Source: Vandiemenella viatica (Eukaryota; Arthropoda; Insecta; Orthoptera; Morabidae). From it: 64,000 bases of DNA. The position numbers and the translations under genes were made by a program. Below are positions 12,046-23,627 of this stretch, one piece after another. The stretch covers positions 174,451,121-174,515,120 of the forward strand of contig CM061919.1 in NCBI GenBank assembly GCA_031002005.1, written 5' to 3'. A model generated the notes under the pieces. That model saw nothing but the letters and a program-made list of their open reading frames with translations, did no database searches and was not told the DNA's origin. How positions within the stretch are numbered: the stretch's first letter is position 1; every line of letters starts with the position of its first letter.

Positions 12046-12980
12046 ATTGAAACACTGTAAAAATGAGTCACCTGATCTGAACTTTATGGTCTTCCGTCTA
12101 CTTTCAGGTATGTCCAAAATGCTACACTAGTTCCACGTAACATGCTATCACCCGCATGATCACCATGTCCTGAAAAACCAAACGTGTGAAATGTCCACTG
12201 TTACAGTCTAAGTATTTCTATTACGTAAGTCTGTCACGTACCGTTCTTACCGCACGTCAGTGTATGAAGGACAAATTGGGCGTAAAAACTGTTTTTAGAA
12301 TGGTCAGGAAACCAGCTGACGGAAGATTTATTAAATAAAATAGACTTCAACGGATCAAAAATAATTATCGTCATATCAACATTTTTTCATCAATATTATG
12401 CTGTAAATTCTTAAGCAAACATTAATTTAAAAAAAAGTGTGAATATGTTTATAAAGTAGTAAAAATGAGCTATTCTACGTTTAAATGAAGTATGGATAAA
12501 ATACGCCCATAACCCATGGAATACATAATCTTAGAGTGATTTAGATTAACACAGAAAACTGCTAAGAAAATAACTAAAACAAGATAAATAATAATCCTTT
12601 TCCTGATTTATTTATATCGTTGAAGAGATGTAGGTGAGAAAAAGCGTATCGGACATCAATCCTAGTCAATTTGTTCAGCTGTATAGAGGAAAACCCAGTT
12701 ATAAATAAGTTTGCATTTAATACAGCAATTATAACTGTTTTGCGTCATTTTACTTATCTTGGCTTCTGCACGGAAAGAAAACCAGTATTTCTAAGGTTGC
12801 GTGTCATATTTGATGCAACATCTTATATGCGTTCATTCAAGCAGTATTTCAGTAAGCTCCTTTGTTACTGTGCCAAATTACTTTTTTTTCTCTTAGTATC
12901 ACACGTTATTCAAGTACTTACTGCGCTTGAAGTTTGCAGTAAAAAAACAGTAATGTTGTCCACTTTCAGAATTTAACCTA
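12046..12980. other. AT-rich intergenic sequence
   Basis: A 101-residue frame at 12671-12976 has no recognisable motif and I treat it as chance. Confidence 0.4.
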
Positions 12981-13220
12981 CCGAGAGTGGTGGGTGAATG
13001 GTTAACGCTCTAACCTCGCATTCGGGAGGATGCGGGTTCGAATCACCGACCGGGAATCCAGATTTGGGTTTTCTATGGTTTCCCCAAATCACTCCAGGCG
13101 AATGCCGGAATGCTTCCTTCAAAAGGCCATTCATTCCCGTTCCTTGTCACCAATCCAATCCCGCCTCTAATGACTTCGATGTCGACAAGGAATAAAGACA
13201 TAAGTAAAAAAAAAAAAAAC
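12981..13220 (+). repeat. tRNA-derived SINE, near full length
   Basis: Complete order: GTGGTGGGTGAATGGTTAACG (A-box side), GGTTCGAATCACCG (B box), AGATTTGGGTTTTC, CACTCCAGGCGAATGCCGG, TTCATTCCCGTTCCTTG, then an A-rich tail ending at about 13220. Confidence 0.85.
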
Positions 13221-13668
13221 TGCTTTAAGAGCGTTATTTGTAGCTAAAACAACGTTTTCTTGTGAGTAATACGCTTCCATTTTAGACATGAGAAGGTGTT
13301 TGTAAGTTTAGATATTTGGAAAAGTCAGATCTGTCACCATCATTGGTTTTCCATTTCACCATGTTATTTCTGCACTTAGTAAATTACTGAATTGTAAGTG
13401 GCTTAACTAACAACATGCGCTGTGTTTTAACATGAGACTGTTTAAACATTCCTCTTTGAGACTTAAGTCCGTATTGAATCCGCTTGAAGCATCTTTTCAT
13501 GATGTAACGATTCCCCAATTGATTTCATGGAAGAACTGTTCATTGGGTAAAGCTATTTCCATATATGGGACTGGGTGGTTATACATTTTAAGTCTGAATT
13601 TTGTTTCTTTTCCTCCTTTTCCTCGCTGAGTAATCAAAGCCGTCAGTGCTGTAAACTCCTGTGACATA
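13221..13668. other. Intergenic sequence, no supported gene
   Basis: AT-rich flank of the mariner insertion; nothing recognised. Confidence 0.4.
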
Positions 13669-14978
13669 CGAGGGTGAGTCAAATGAAAACATTAAATATT
13701 TTTTTAAATATTATTTATTGTGCAGAAGTGGTACAAAGCTGTATCACTTTTTAACATAATCTCCCCCACGCTCAATGCAAGTCCTCCAGCGCTTACAAAG
13801 TGCATAAACTCCTTTGGAAAAAATTTTTTTTGGTAGTCCGCGCAACCACTCATGCACCACGTGCCGTACCTCTTCATCAGAACGGAACTTCTTTCCTCCC
13901 CTTGCTTTTTTGAGTGGTCCAAACATATGGAAATCACTTGGGGCAAGGTCTGGTGAATATGGTGGATGTGGAAGACACTCAAAATGCAGGTCTGTGATTG
14001 TTGCAACAGTTGTACGGGCAGTGTGGGGCCTTGCATTGTCATGTTGCAAAAGGACACCTGATGACAGCAATCAACCTCGCTTTGATTTGATTGCAGGCCG
14101 AAGATGATTTTTTAGGAAATCTGTGTATGATGCACTGGTGACAGTGGTCCCTCTAGGCATGTAATGCTCCAAAATGACGCCTTTTTCGTCCCAAAAGAGA
14201 GTCAGCATAACCTTCCCTGATGATGGTTCTTTTCGAAACTTCTTTGGTTTTGGTGATGAGGAATGGCGCCATTCCTTGCTCGCTTTCTTCGTTTCCGGTT
14301 GGTGGAAGTGAACCCAGGTTTCGTCTCCAGTAACGATTCTTGCAAGGAAGCCGTCACCTTCTCGTTCAAAGCGCCGAAGGAGTTCTTCACAAGCATCAAC
14401 ACGTCGTTCTCTCATTTCCGGAGTCAGCTGCCGTGGCACCCATCTTGCAGACACTTTGTGAAACTGGAGCACATCATGCACAATGTGGTGTGCTGAAACA
14501 TGACTAATCTTTAAACATGCTGCAATGTCATTCAGTGTCACTCGACGGTTTTCCATCACAATGGCTTCAACTGCTGCAATGTTCTGTGGAGTCACAACTC
14601 GTTGTGCCTGACCTAGACGAGGAGCATCTTCCACTGAAATCACAATATTTGCGAACTTCCTACTCCATTTGTAGGCTTGCTGCTGTCACAAACATGAATC
14701 ACCGTACTGAACCACCATTCTTCAATGAATTTCAGTAGGTTTCACACCTTCACTACTCAAAAACAGAATAACAGAACGCTGTTCTTCCCTGGTACAAGTC
14801 TCAAGTGGGGCAGCCATCTTTACACTGATACTGCGACGGTATTTGTGCATCTGCACTATGCTGCCACCTACAGGCCATTCTGCACGCTGTTTGTAGCACG
14901 CTTACCAACTTACAGGATAACGGTGCGAAATTTCGATTTTTTATTACAAATTTAAGGTTTTCATTTGACTCACCCTCG
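13669..14978. mobile_element. Full-length mariner transposon
   Basis: The left end CGAGGGTGAGTCAAATG is exactly matched in reverse complement at the right end, and both ends are flanked by TA (13667-13668 and 14979-14980), the target duplicated by Tc1/mariner transposases. The element is 1310 bp, a usual mariner size. It carries one transposase frame on the minus strand. Structurally intact ends mean it could still be moved by a compatible enzyme supplied elsewhere, although its own gene is broken. Confidence 0.93.
13744..14817 (-). pseudogene. Mariner transposase (DD34D) with three in-frame TGA codons
   Basis: Mariner transposases cut the element out and insert it at TA sites in the nucleus. 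From the ATG at 14817 the same frame runs 357 codons to a stop at 13744, the normal family length. Two TGA codons fall in the N-terminal DNA-binding part and one at 14073-14071. The DNA-binding region includes QQAYKWSRKF and SVEDAPRLG. The catalytic triad is present: D165 in GDETWVH, D260 in HDNARPH and D295 in SPDLAPSD, with 34 residues between the last two, which defines the mariner DD34D type. No indels are apparent, so inactivation is by nonsense codons alone. Stop-codon suppression is not suggested by anything visible. Confidence in the family is high. Confidence 0.93.
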
Positions 14979-15732
14979 TACTTCTTAGACTTAATTCACT
15001 TTTCACCCTCGATATATTTTGCTTTGGATCACACACTCTCCTCAAAAGATCTCGTGTACTTCAAATGAGAGCATTAGAATTTGGTATAAGTTATCTCACA
15101 TGCGCCAACAAACCATAGGCAGTTAAAAAATAAGTGCCTCTGGCAAGCAGTACAAAAGACTAGTGCTGAAGATCACTACGCGTAAGTTAACATTCAATGA
15201 CTGATTTCTGGATAGTTTAAAATAAGCTCTTTTTTTTTTTTTTAAGAACTTTACCGTTTTGTGGAAATGGATTTTGCTGACAAACGTAATTTAGTTCAAT
15301 CTTTCAATCTTATTATTCTATTTGCTTCACTATCCTCTCACAACACGAGTTTTGATAAATTCTCTCTTGTAAAACCGGTTATTCTTTTATATTTTTCCAT
15401 GCAATTGAAATGTCTTTGTGATAAAGAAAGCTCTCAAAATATTTTTTTAGTATGGTGCAATTTGTTCTCAGTATCAAGTTAACACAATGCTACAACTTGA
15501 TATGGGTTCCTAACTTCTCACTAAGGGCGAGAGGGAATGGAACCTTGACATTTGGGGGAACCGTATCAGCTGTAGACATTAATGCTATTACATTTATATT
15601 ACTATATTCGAATTGTAGTACTAATCTAGCAGAGTTCCCGTCGTTACCCGGTATGATCTAGATTGATTTACACACACAGTGAATATTGAAGCTCATAACA
15701 GAGGTAAGTTTTTTGTGGATTCTACGATAACT
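14979..15732. other. Intergenic sequence, no supported gene
   Basis: AT-rich, several short frames without motifs, T run near 15231-15244. Confidence 0.4.
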
Positions 15733-16255
15733 GTGGAGCCGCAATTTGATGATGGAATCCTATGTAACTCGATGAGGCAAATTGAAAGTAAAGATTATTT
15801 TTTGTTTTTGATATCTCGCATAGTTCTCGAGATATCGTACTTCAAAATTGACATGGTTAGGATGAAATACGGCCTTTACCAGAAACAAAATTTCGCCTTA
15901 GCCAAATTTAATAATAAATTAGTATGTAACTTGATGAGACAAATAGAAAATAAAGTATAAATGTTTTTGATATCTCGCTTAGTTCTCGAGATATTGCATC
16001 ACCAAAGCACTATATCTACAAGGTTGAAATGCACTATAGGTGTTTTATGTTCTTCCTAATGGTTGTCGTTTGGTTGAAATACAACCTGTACAAGAAGAAA
16101 CATCACCTAAAGAACAAGGAACTATAACTGATTTTTGACATGTTAAATCTCGAAAACCAAGTGAAATATCAAAAATTTTATTCTTTACTTTAGATTTTTT
16201 TCGCCGAGTTCTATAAGAATTCATCATCAGATTTTGGCGCCACGATAATGATAGA
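15733..16255. repeat. ~155-bp interspersed repeat, two direct copies and one inverted
   Basis: Two tandem copies (about 15733-15890 and 15890-16010) share TGTAACTYGATGAGRCAAAT, AAAGTA-rich spacer and GATATCTCGCWTAGTTCTCG. A third copy at about 16135-16255 is in the opposite orientation (AAATCTCGAAAACCAAGTG, TTTTATTCTTTAC, ATTCATCATCAGATTT). The same unit recurs at 58200-58620. Confidence 0.7.
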
Positions 16256-17439
16256 ACTGCCAGTTTTTTGCACTTGTGAATTAAATTTGATGTCAGTCAC
16301 TCCATTTTTCTATACGTATTTAAACGGCTAACCTCCTGTATAGCAGAAAAAAATGGGGTTGGGGTTGATTTATTGTTGCAATATTTTTAGCCATGATATC
16401 GGGAACATGTGTACTAAGTTTTATCTTAATAACCACAGCGATTCGTACAGCAATAGAAACAATTTTTTTTTTTTTTTCAGAAGTGTGGTAAAGACAGAAT
16501 CGCTCATCAATAAATTACAAAATAAAAATAACACTATGTCAACACTTAAGTTTTTAAACAGTTCAATTTGATGTTAAAAGTCATCAGTTGTTCATTACTT
16601 ACTATTAACAGCGAGAATTTAATTCGCATCCAAACATCAGTGATTGTAGCTGTGCGGCCAGAGACCGTAATTTCAAAAAGCAACAAATTTCTCGTAAGGT
16701 TCTTCACTAAAGGTTTTAAACAGCTCGCTTTCATGTTCAAACCCATCAAATATGAATTAATAAACACAGCCATTAAAATTTCACAAGATCAGAGATTGTA
16801 GCAATGCGGCCTCAGATAGTAACATCAGAAAACAAAGAAGATAACGAAAGATTTTTTTATTGTTTTATTAAAATTTTCCGCTTTACGTAGTTTCCTCTTC
16901 GCATTCGAAATAGCTATGTATGGGGTTTAAAGACTAAAATTCAAAATTTAAGAAAGTAAATGTTACATGCGATAACATGGCTATTATTTTTTTACGATAT
17001 ATGACGTAAGCATCGAATTTCTTTTCTTTTTTTCAGGCTGTACGTTTAGATTTTTATTTACCACTCCGGCGTTATGTTACGTTGTAGCATAAGACATACA
17101 AAACACTTCAACTGAGATTCTAATCTTTAAAACGGTGAAAACCACAACGAAATCTGCTCTGTAGTTTTCGAGTTTTTATACTTCAAATATATCCGCTTTT
17201 AATTTTATAGATATAGATAGATTAGCTTTATAATTCTATCGTAGCATAACAGCGATGTAAGATGATCTTTTGCTTTGATATCTCTACTGGTTCATGCAGT
17301 CTTCCTGAATTATCTTCTCCACATGTTGCAATGTGCATCAGTCTCCACAGTTCTTCAATTCCGTTGTATGCCCTATTAACAAATCAATCAATAGAAATGT
17401 GGACTATTACCCTACTTTCTTTGGGTAACAGAAATATTT
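16256..17439. other. AT-rich intergenic sequence
   Basis: No supported feature beyond a T run near 16461-16477. Confidence 0.4.
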
Positions 17440-17532
17440 AAATTAGCTATTCAGAATTTGGCGTTCCGTAAGAAAGGATGGAGGATTGTATCAAGCCAGT
17501 CGAAAGACTGATGACAGAAAAAAAAAAAACAA
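17440..17532 (+). repeat. Possible retroelement 3' end with A tail
   Basis: GGAGGATTGTATCAAGCCAG, then TCGAAAGACTGATGACAG followed directly by 12-13 A. A short motif ending in an A run is what a retroposon 3' end looks like; the family is not certain. Confidence 0.35.
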
Positions 17533-18319
17533 GTATCGTTTCAGATGATCGTATATATGGGATTATTCCTGTTACCCTCAAGATTTTCTTCAAATTATCT
17601 GTTGAGTTTGCTTCCATAGAAGTCGATGAAAGTCGCAACCGTAGATGCTAGAACTCTTAATGCTTCAGCTTATCAATGGAAAGGTCAGCTAGTTCAGAGC
17701 TGGGTAATTGTCAGGTGATCCAGAAGATCTCAACTCGAATCTCTTTTGGTGTGGTTTTGGATTCTGAATCTCCTTGACCTGGCCTTTATCTACGTGTTCC
17801 GTTTTAAGCTGTAGTTCCCTATCACGCGGAAGGATTACTGATGTTACTCCAGTTAATCCGTCACTTATAAAGGTAGAATCAAGTTAAGATTTATCTTGTC
17901 CATTAAGAAGGGGCATTGTTTCTCAGTTTTTTTTCCTGAAGGTGTAGTTGTCTACCAAATCGGAAAAATTTACGGTCGCAACTGGCTGAGAACTATGTAA
18001 GCTATGGCCTTGTGAACGTGACAGTATTTTATTTTGAATGAAATTTTTGGGTCAGAAATTGGTTTACATATTAACTTGCGCCTAGATGAAAACGGAAAAC
18101 GTCCTAAAAAGCCTTAATCAAGATGGCTAGTACATTTGAAGTTTTGAAGCTGAGCCTGTTGTATCTACACGAGTCAAATATGGCGGCACTTTAATGTATT
18201 TGGCCACCTAGTGGGGACCTCTATCTTTAATTTCTTACACCTGCAAGCTGCTCTCTAATTCCCAACACATGTAAGTCACCCCTTCTATAAATAGTTACAC
18301 TACTCAAATTTGGGCCATT
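17533..18319. other. Intergenic sequence, no supported gene
   Basis: Nothing recognised on either strand. Confidence 0.35.
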
Positions 18320-18505
18320 ATATATGGGAAAGGAAGTGGAAACAAATTGGTCAAGACCTTTGTGATGGTATTATTCCGGAATTCACCAGAGTGGTTTTAT
18401 GAAACCATGAAAAAAGTACATAAATCTATATGGCTGGACCGAGAGTTGACTCTGGATTCGCCGAAATGCCAGGCCTGAACGTTAGAGTTCATGTACCAGG
18501 CTGGG
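18320..18505 (-). repeat. tRNA-derived SINE, highly diverged
   Basis: Minus-strand SINE blocks in order but degraded: GGGAAAGGAAGTGG, ATTCCGGAATTCACC, AAACCATGAAAAAAG, then the AGGCCTGAACGTTAGAG A-box side. Confidence 0.5.
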
Positions 18506-19232
18506 TCCTACCAGGTTCATCCCATAAACTCGTTTCCTTTGGTTACTTACGCAACATACAACGATGTTCGAAACCTTTTATGCAATCCGAATGGAAGTAA
18601 TTCTTTAAGGATGTCAAAATGAGGTAACGGCACGTACGGGAATCAAACATAGCAAGTTGGAAATAAGTTGAATTCGGAAACTGCCAGGTCGAGTAATTAG
18701 GGAGTTGCGGAACTAACTGAAGCCATACTCGTGAACTCCATCAATAGCAATGATAGGCTTGCGTCTGGGTGAAGAACATTTTTTGATACCTTCTCACAGT
18801 TGCTCTATATTGTTGTCAGCGTAGTATGCTCCAGTGAAAGTTTCATCTTTTTTCGGAAAATATGGAAAAATTAAAACCTCAGAATCTCGAAAAAGACCAA
18901 ATCTTCACTTTCCCTGCAGAATAAACTGCATCGGTCTTATTTGCAGGAAACAACTGGTGTACTTCTTCTTAAATGACTGTCACTTTAATATTAGGGCAAA
19001 GTGCTCAGATCCCATTCATTCCAACAAATCATTCAACAAAAAGGGCCACATTTTCTGCAGACACCTCCATCCCTATCGTCATTTGCTGGTATCTGCTGTC
19101 AAAAGTTTTTCCGCTATCCCAGAAACCTTTCTCTCGCCCTTCTTTCAAAATCCCATCTACTGTTGTTCTTCGTATATTTGATATGTGATCATCTGAAGAG
19201 GTGTTAGCTTTCTGTCGTCCTGATCTAACGTA
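18506..19232. other. Intergenic sequence, no supported gene
   Basis: A 115-residue frame at 18834-19181 overlaps others in two frames and shows no motif; treated as chance. Confidence 0.35.
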
Positions 19233-19442
19233 CACACTTTGACAATAAATTTGGCCGCCACTGAAAAATTCTATCACTCTTATTTTGCACAATCTGACAT
19301 CAATGTCATCCCAGGAAACAGTAACGCAATACTGGCAAGACAGTATTGCGTTACTGTTTCTTAGGATGACATTGATGTCAGATTGTGTAAAATAAGAGTG
19401 ATAGAATTTTTCAGCGGCGGCCAAATTTATTGTCAAAGTGTG
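19233..19442. mobile_element. Hairpin MITE with ~102-bp arms
   Basis: The two halves are near-perfect reverse complements, separated by only six bases (GCAAGA at about 19335-19340). Ends are CACACTTTGAC inverted, flanked by TA on both sides (19231-19232 and 19443-19444), as expected for non-autonomous Tc1/mariner-type elements. As single-stranded DNA or RNA it would fold into one long hairpin. One arm alone occurs at 4132-4235. Confidence 0.9.
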
Positions 19443-19740
19443 TACCTTCTTCACATTCATCTGAATGTCTGACTTGACAGACCTTTCTGCATGAGAATCC
19501 TCTTCACTTGTGCATTTCATCTGATTTTATTCAGTTGCCTACTTTTATACTATACTACAGGTAATGGCATCCATTTTCTACTTTTGCCACCGTCTATTCA
19601 TAAATTTACACTTAAGACACAATTATTTCGTCAGAGCTCGAATTTCTTTCTTTTATTTTTCAGATTAAGCGTACACAACATTTAAAGTCAGCAACTGTAA
19701 CAAAACATTATTTCCAGAAAGTCGTAATTTTGCATGATAA

Positions 19741-19905
19741 TGTTCAAATAACCGACCCCCCAGTGCACTGAGTCACTATATGCAGGAGGTTCTGCGGGGC
19801 AGGATTGAGTTCTGGTCCCCGCATACCGTCCTAATTGTGGTTTTTATGAGGTTTTCCGCAATCATCAATGCAAATACCAGGACGGTCCCCAATCTCTACC
19901 ACATA
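19741..19905 (+). repeat. SINE-like sequence of a different family
   Basis: Contains GGTTTTTATGAGGTTTTCC, GCAATCATCAATGCAAATAC and CAGGACGGT, a block order also seen, with changes, at 45425-45610 (GATTTTTCGGAAATTTTACG, GCAATCATCAAGGTGAATG). A degenerate tRNA-like head precedes it. Confidence 0.45.
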
Positions 19906-20648
19906 AACTACACATTACACAAACAAAAATACACTTAGCGAGTACAGAACACAGTTACACATTTCGCAGACCGATAACAACACAACTAACCTCCGTGGGA
20001 GGTGTCGCGCTCAGCGAAGATCCATCCAATTTCCAACACGTCTCATCCAAAAAAAACGATCCTGTAATAGAGGAATAAGTGCAAGGTAGAAAAAGAAGAT
20101 TATTCAGTCATATAACTAAAGATAACTAAATAATTCTATCGAACTTTAGGAAAGTTACACGATTCTGATCTCCCGGCCTAGCCTCGATCGTTGAAGGAAG
20201 TTCGCGAGTTGACGAGTTGGCTGTAGGTGGTGATGAGAGTCGCGCTATTCCTGGCGGTGACACGCGCTCTCGGATGCACGGCAAACGACCTGGTCAGTGC
20301 TTTACGCGTTCGCTTATCAGTATGGAGTGCGGCACGAGGCAAGGAGACCCGCTTATCGCGACCGTAAAAACAGCAGCACGCGCGTACCTGGCGACAGAGG
20401 CTCGTGTGCGGAACGCGACTCAACTTTGCGTCAATCTGAGCAGTCAGGTGACAGACACAGTCTCCGTAAAACAGCCTGGTCATACCATCAATAACCAGTT
20501 GACGCAAATTAGCTCGGGAGCTGTGTCGATCACGCCATCTGGATGTGAATCAAATATGACTTCCGTCTTCCTCTTCCAAAACCATTTCTACTGATCACTT
20601 TAATGTTAAAAAGTGAGAATTATAGCTATTAGCCCATATTACTAGAAG
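19906..20648. other. Intergenic sequence with a GC-rich block
   Basis: About 20175-20530 is CpG-rich compared with its flanks and open in several frames on both strands, which is what base composition alone produces. I cannot assign it to a gene, promoter or LTR. Confidence 0.35.
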
Positions 20649-21348
20649 AACAGTCTATTAAAGCCAATGCGGATAAGTAACAAAAAGAATCAATTTGTTC
20701 ACGAGTACAAAATAAACAATTCAGCTGTTGACACGGTTGATTCCCTGAAGTATCTGGGGGTGATAGTACAAAGCAACGTGAAATGGGACAAGCACATAAC
20801 TTCCGTCGTAGGCAAGGCTAATTCTAAATTACGATTCATAGGTCGTATTTTGAGGAATTGTAATGCTCAAACAAAGGAGATAGCGTATAAAACACTAGTC
20901 CGTCCGCATCTGGATTACTGTTGTGGGGTTTGGGATCCGTATCGCAAGGTTCTGATTGACTCAGTGGAGAGGGTGCAGAGGAGAGCCGCTAGATTCGTGA
21001 CTTGTTGTTACAGCCCTTATGAAAGCGTCACAGAATTGATACATAGATTGGGCTGGGATGGTTTGAAAAACAGACGACGTAGCTTGCGTTCGAATTTATT
21101 GGAGAATATGCGAAAAAATTTAAATTTCGAGTGCAATGAAATACTTCTTCCGCCAACCTATTTAGGTCGCAATGACCGGAGGGATAAGATTAGAGAAATA
21201 AGATGCCGTACTCATGCTTTTATGTATTCCTTCTTTCCTCGTACCATTCCGGATTGGAATGCGCGGGTTTAAGATTGATGCTTAGCACCCTCTGCCACCC
21301 ACAATGTTTGTGATTTGCAGAGTATGGATGTAGATGTAGATGTAGATA
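20649..21348 (+). pseudogene. CR1-like LINE 3' end (reverse transcriptase C-terminus, 3' UTR and hexamer tail)
   Basis: An open frame from 20667 to the stop at 21272 gives 201 residues with hallmarks of the region after the catalytic palm of CR1-group reverse transcriptases: KYLGVIVQSNVKWDKHI, KTLVRPHLDYCCGVWDP, VQRRAARFVT and SFFPRTIPDWNAR near the end. CR1 elements copy their RNA directly at a nicked chromosomal site. After the stop comes a short 3' UTR and a (GATGTA)n tail at about 21318-21346; short tandem-repeat 3' tails rather than poly-A are typical of this group. The 5' end is truncated near 20649, so endonuclease and YADD parts are missing. The remaining frame is fully open, suggesting a fairly recent 5'-truncated insertion. 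Confidence 0.88.
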
Positions 21349-21683
21349 GTGAGGTCGTATAGTTACGAATTAGTTGGGGTGATATGACAGTGAACTTCTA
21401 TAATGAACCATCCAATTGACTGTCAGAATCACATATCTTGACAACAGTAATAGTATGGACGTGCTAAGAGAATGGGAAGTATAGAATGCCAATGAAAATA
21501 CGTGAAATGAAGAAATAAGCCAATCATTCAGAGGAACAGATGGCTGAGAGGAATGTGAGTTGAAGAGAAGAGAAGATTGGACTAATGTGGTGACGTAGAG
21601 CTGGTGAGGAGAGAGAATAAAATGGACATGCTTATATTCAATGCAGACCCGACTCTGTGGAAGATGATGACTTAGGCCCTCTT
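21349..21683. other. Intergenic sequence, no supported gene
   Basis: Purine-rich on the plus strand; nothing recognised. Confidence 0.35.
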
Positions 21684-22388
21684 CAGGGCCGGTTTAAGGC
21701 TACCGCAAGAACCGCAGTTGCGGGGGGCCCCAAGCTTGAGGGGGCCCCGCCACGATCCACTTCAAAATTTTTCCTTACATAACTAACAATTTTCCTGCTA
21801 AAATAAATAATCTACAAATTTAGAATGTTAAGCTGCGTTCACAATAGACGTTTCATAAGCGTGGAGTTCAACGAAAAGTCTTTCATCAGAATCACTTTTG
21901 AGAAAGTCGTATCTGATGTAATTACAATAGGCCTATATATTTAAAGGCGTGTATTGCTTTGAACCTGTTTCCGCAATTTATGTAATTTCGTTCGAATAAA
22001 CTCATTCATCTCTTGAGGTTTCATACAAAACGTTGTTGAATAAAGATGTGTATGCCTGCTCACATGTTTCCAGCCCCAAAATCTATATGTACTAGGAAAG
22101 AAAGGCAAGAAAAGAAATGTCTTATACAAAAAGTGTATTATAAATTTAATAGTTATAAAATTGAATACAAAAATAATTTCATTTGACATAATGGGCAGCA
22201 GGGCTTAGCCAGAAATGAAAGTGACAGTAGTTGGGAGATCCATATGAGATGCATTGATAAAACACCAAAGACTCGACGAAGTTGGTCCCATTCAGATAAT
22301 ACTCAATAAACTACTGGCCCGTATGTACACAAATTTAGAGAAACCTCAGTCCGTCTATTTAATCGTTGTTTGAGTTCTACACACAGAT

Positions 22389-22436
<48 letters not shown>

Positions 22437-22543
22437 GTCACAAAAATTATCAAAAGTGTAGGCAAAATTACATCTAGAAAAGAAGTAGGGGGCCCCGAAA
22501 TCAAACTTCGCAGGGAGCTCCGAAATTCCTTAGGCCGGCCCTG
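21684..22543. mobile_element. hAT-type MITE with CAGGGCCGG ends
   Basis: The left end CAGGGCCGGTTTAAGG and the reverse complement of the right end, CAGGGCCGGCCTAAGG, match. The flanking octamers GCCCTCTT (21676-21683) and GCCTCCTT (22544-22551) agree at six of eight positions, in keeping with an old 8-bp hAT target duplication. Both subterminal regions carry GGGGGCCCC. No transposase; the interior includes a TA/TG microsatellite at about 22390-22434. Confidence 0.75.
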
Positions 22544-23627
22544 GCCTCCTTCACACTGTACAATCCCGAAGCCACGTGAGTGAGACTTGAGTATCATTAA
22601 TCTGAGTTGCCTGCGACTACGATACCCACAGGGGACCCTGTGCCACATACACAGAGGATACTGTGAAGAGATATAAATCCTTTCATTCTACCTCTAGCCG
22701 TGGTGAGCGTCGTTCTAATAAACATCCTTGTGAAGTGACTATGATGTCATTGTCGCCTATTCTTACTAAAACCAAAAAAAAATTTCCGAAGAATGTGTTT
22801 CTATTCTTAAATCACACATACAAGAGAAAAAGAGAGGGAAATCGTAACGCAAGTAGGTAAATAAACAAATTCAAGGAAAGATATCGATGACTTAGGAAAT
22901 TTTGAAGTTACCACTAGTGATAATTACTAATGAGAAATAAATAAACGGGCAAGGTTTTTAATGATGTATTAATTAATTAAGGTAGTTTTGGTGCTGTTAC
23001 ACCACACATGCCCAGCAAGAGTCGATATTTACTACGGAAGAAAGCATTCTCTCAATACATGATTATATCTCCTTAATTTCTTTATCAAATGACAGATTGG
23101 AACTGAACAAATGACTCACAAAAAAAATGAATTTAACTTCTGTTTTTGTTAAACTGTTCGTTGATTCTTTCACATATACATCTGACTGATTACTACAAAA
23201 ATGCTTGCTACTGATTATCTATTTAAACTAACTTTACGATGAAGACTGATTACTCCCTCCACACTTTGAACTCAATAATATTGAGCTATCCCCGATAATG
23301 AGTACACGTAATATTCTAGCATTGCCAAAACCTTACACAACAGTCTATTAAAGCCAAACATTAATTAAAACCCGTTTGAAATAATTTAATATGTCTAGTT
23401 GACCCGTGCGAAAATTTCGCGAATACAATGGATAGTAAGATTTGAGGTTTGTAATAGGATGAAAGAAGAACCGCCTAATTTGCTTCAATGTATAATAGGT
23501 ACATAACAAAAGTCGACGCCAGTGAAGCAGTTTATTAATATCTCTGTGATATGTGCTACTGTTATATAGCGGCTTGGCTGTGAACTGTCTCACATGCGCG
23601 ACTTTCACAGTTATTACTTTTGCCCTT
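22544..23627. other. Intergenic sequence, no supported gene
   Basis: A minus-strand frame at 23348-23608 (86 residues) has a weak resemblance to the end of a LINE reverse transcriptase, but not enough to call. Confidence 0.3.

Noticed and set aside
19029..19520. 163-residue minus-strand frame
   Set aside because: It runs through both arms of the palindromic hairpin MITE and has no motif.
22388..22648. 86-residue minus-strand frame
   Set aside because: Includes the TG microsatellite (His-Thr run) and the hAT-type MITE end.
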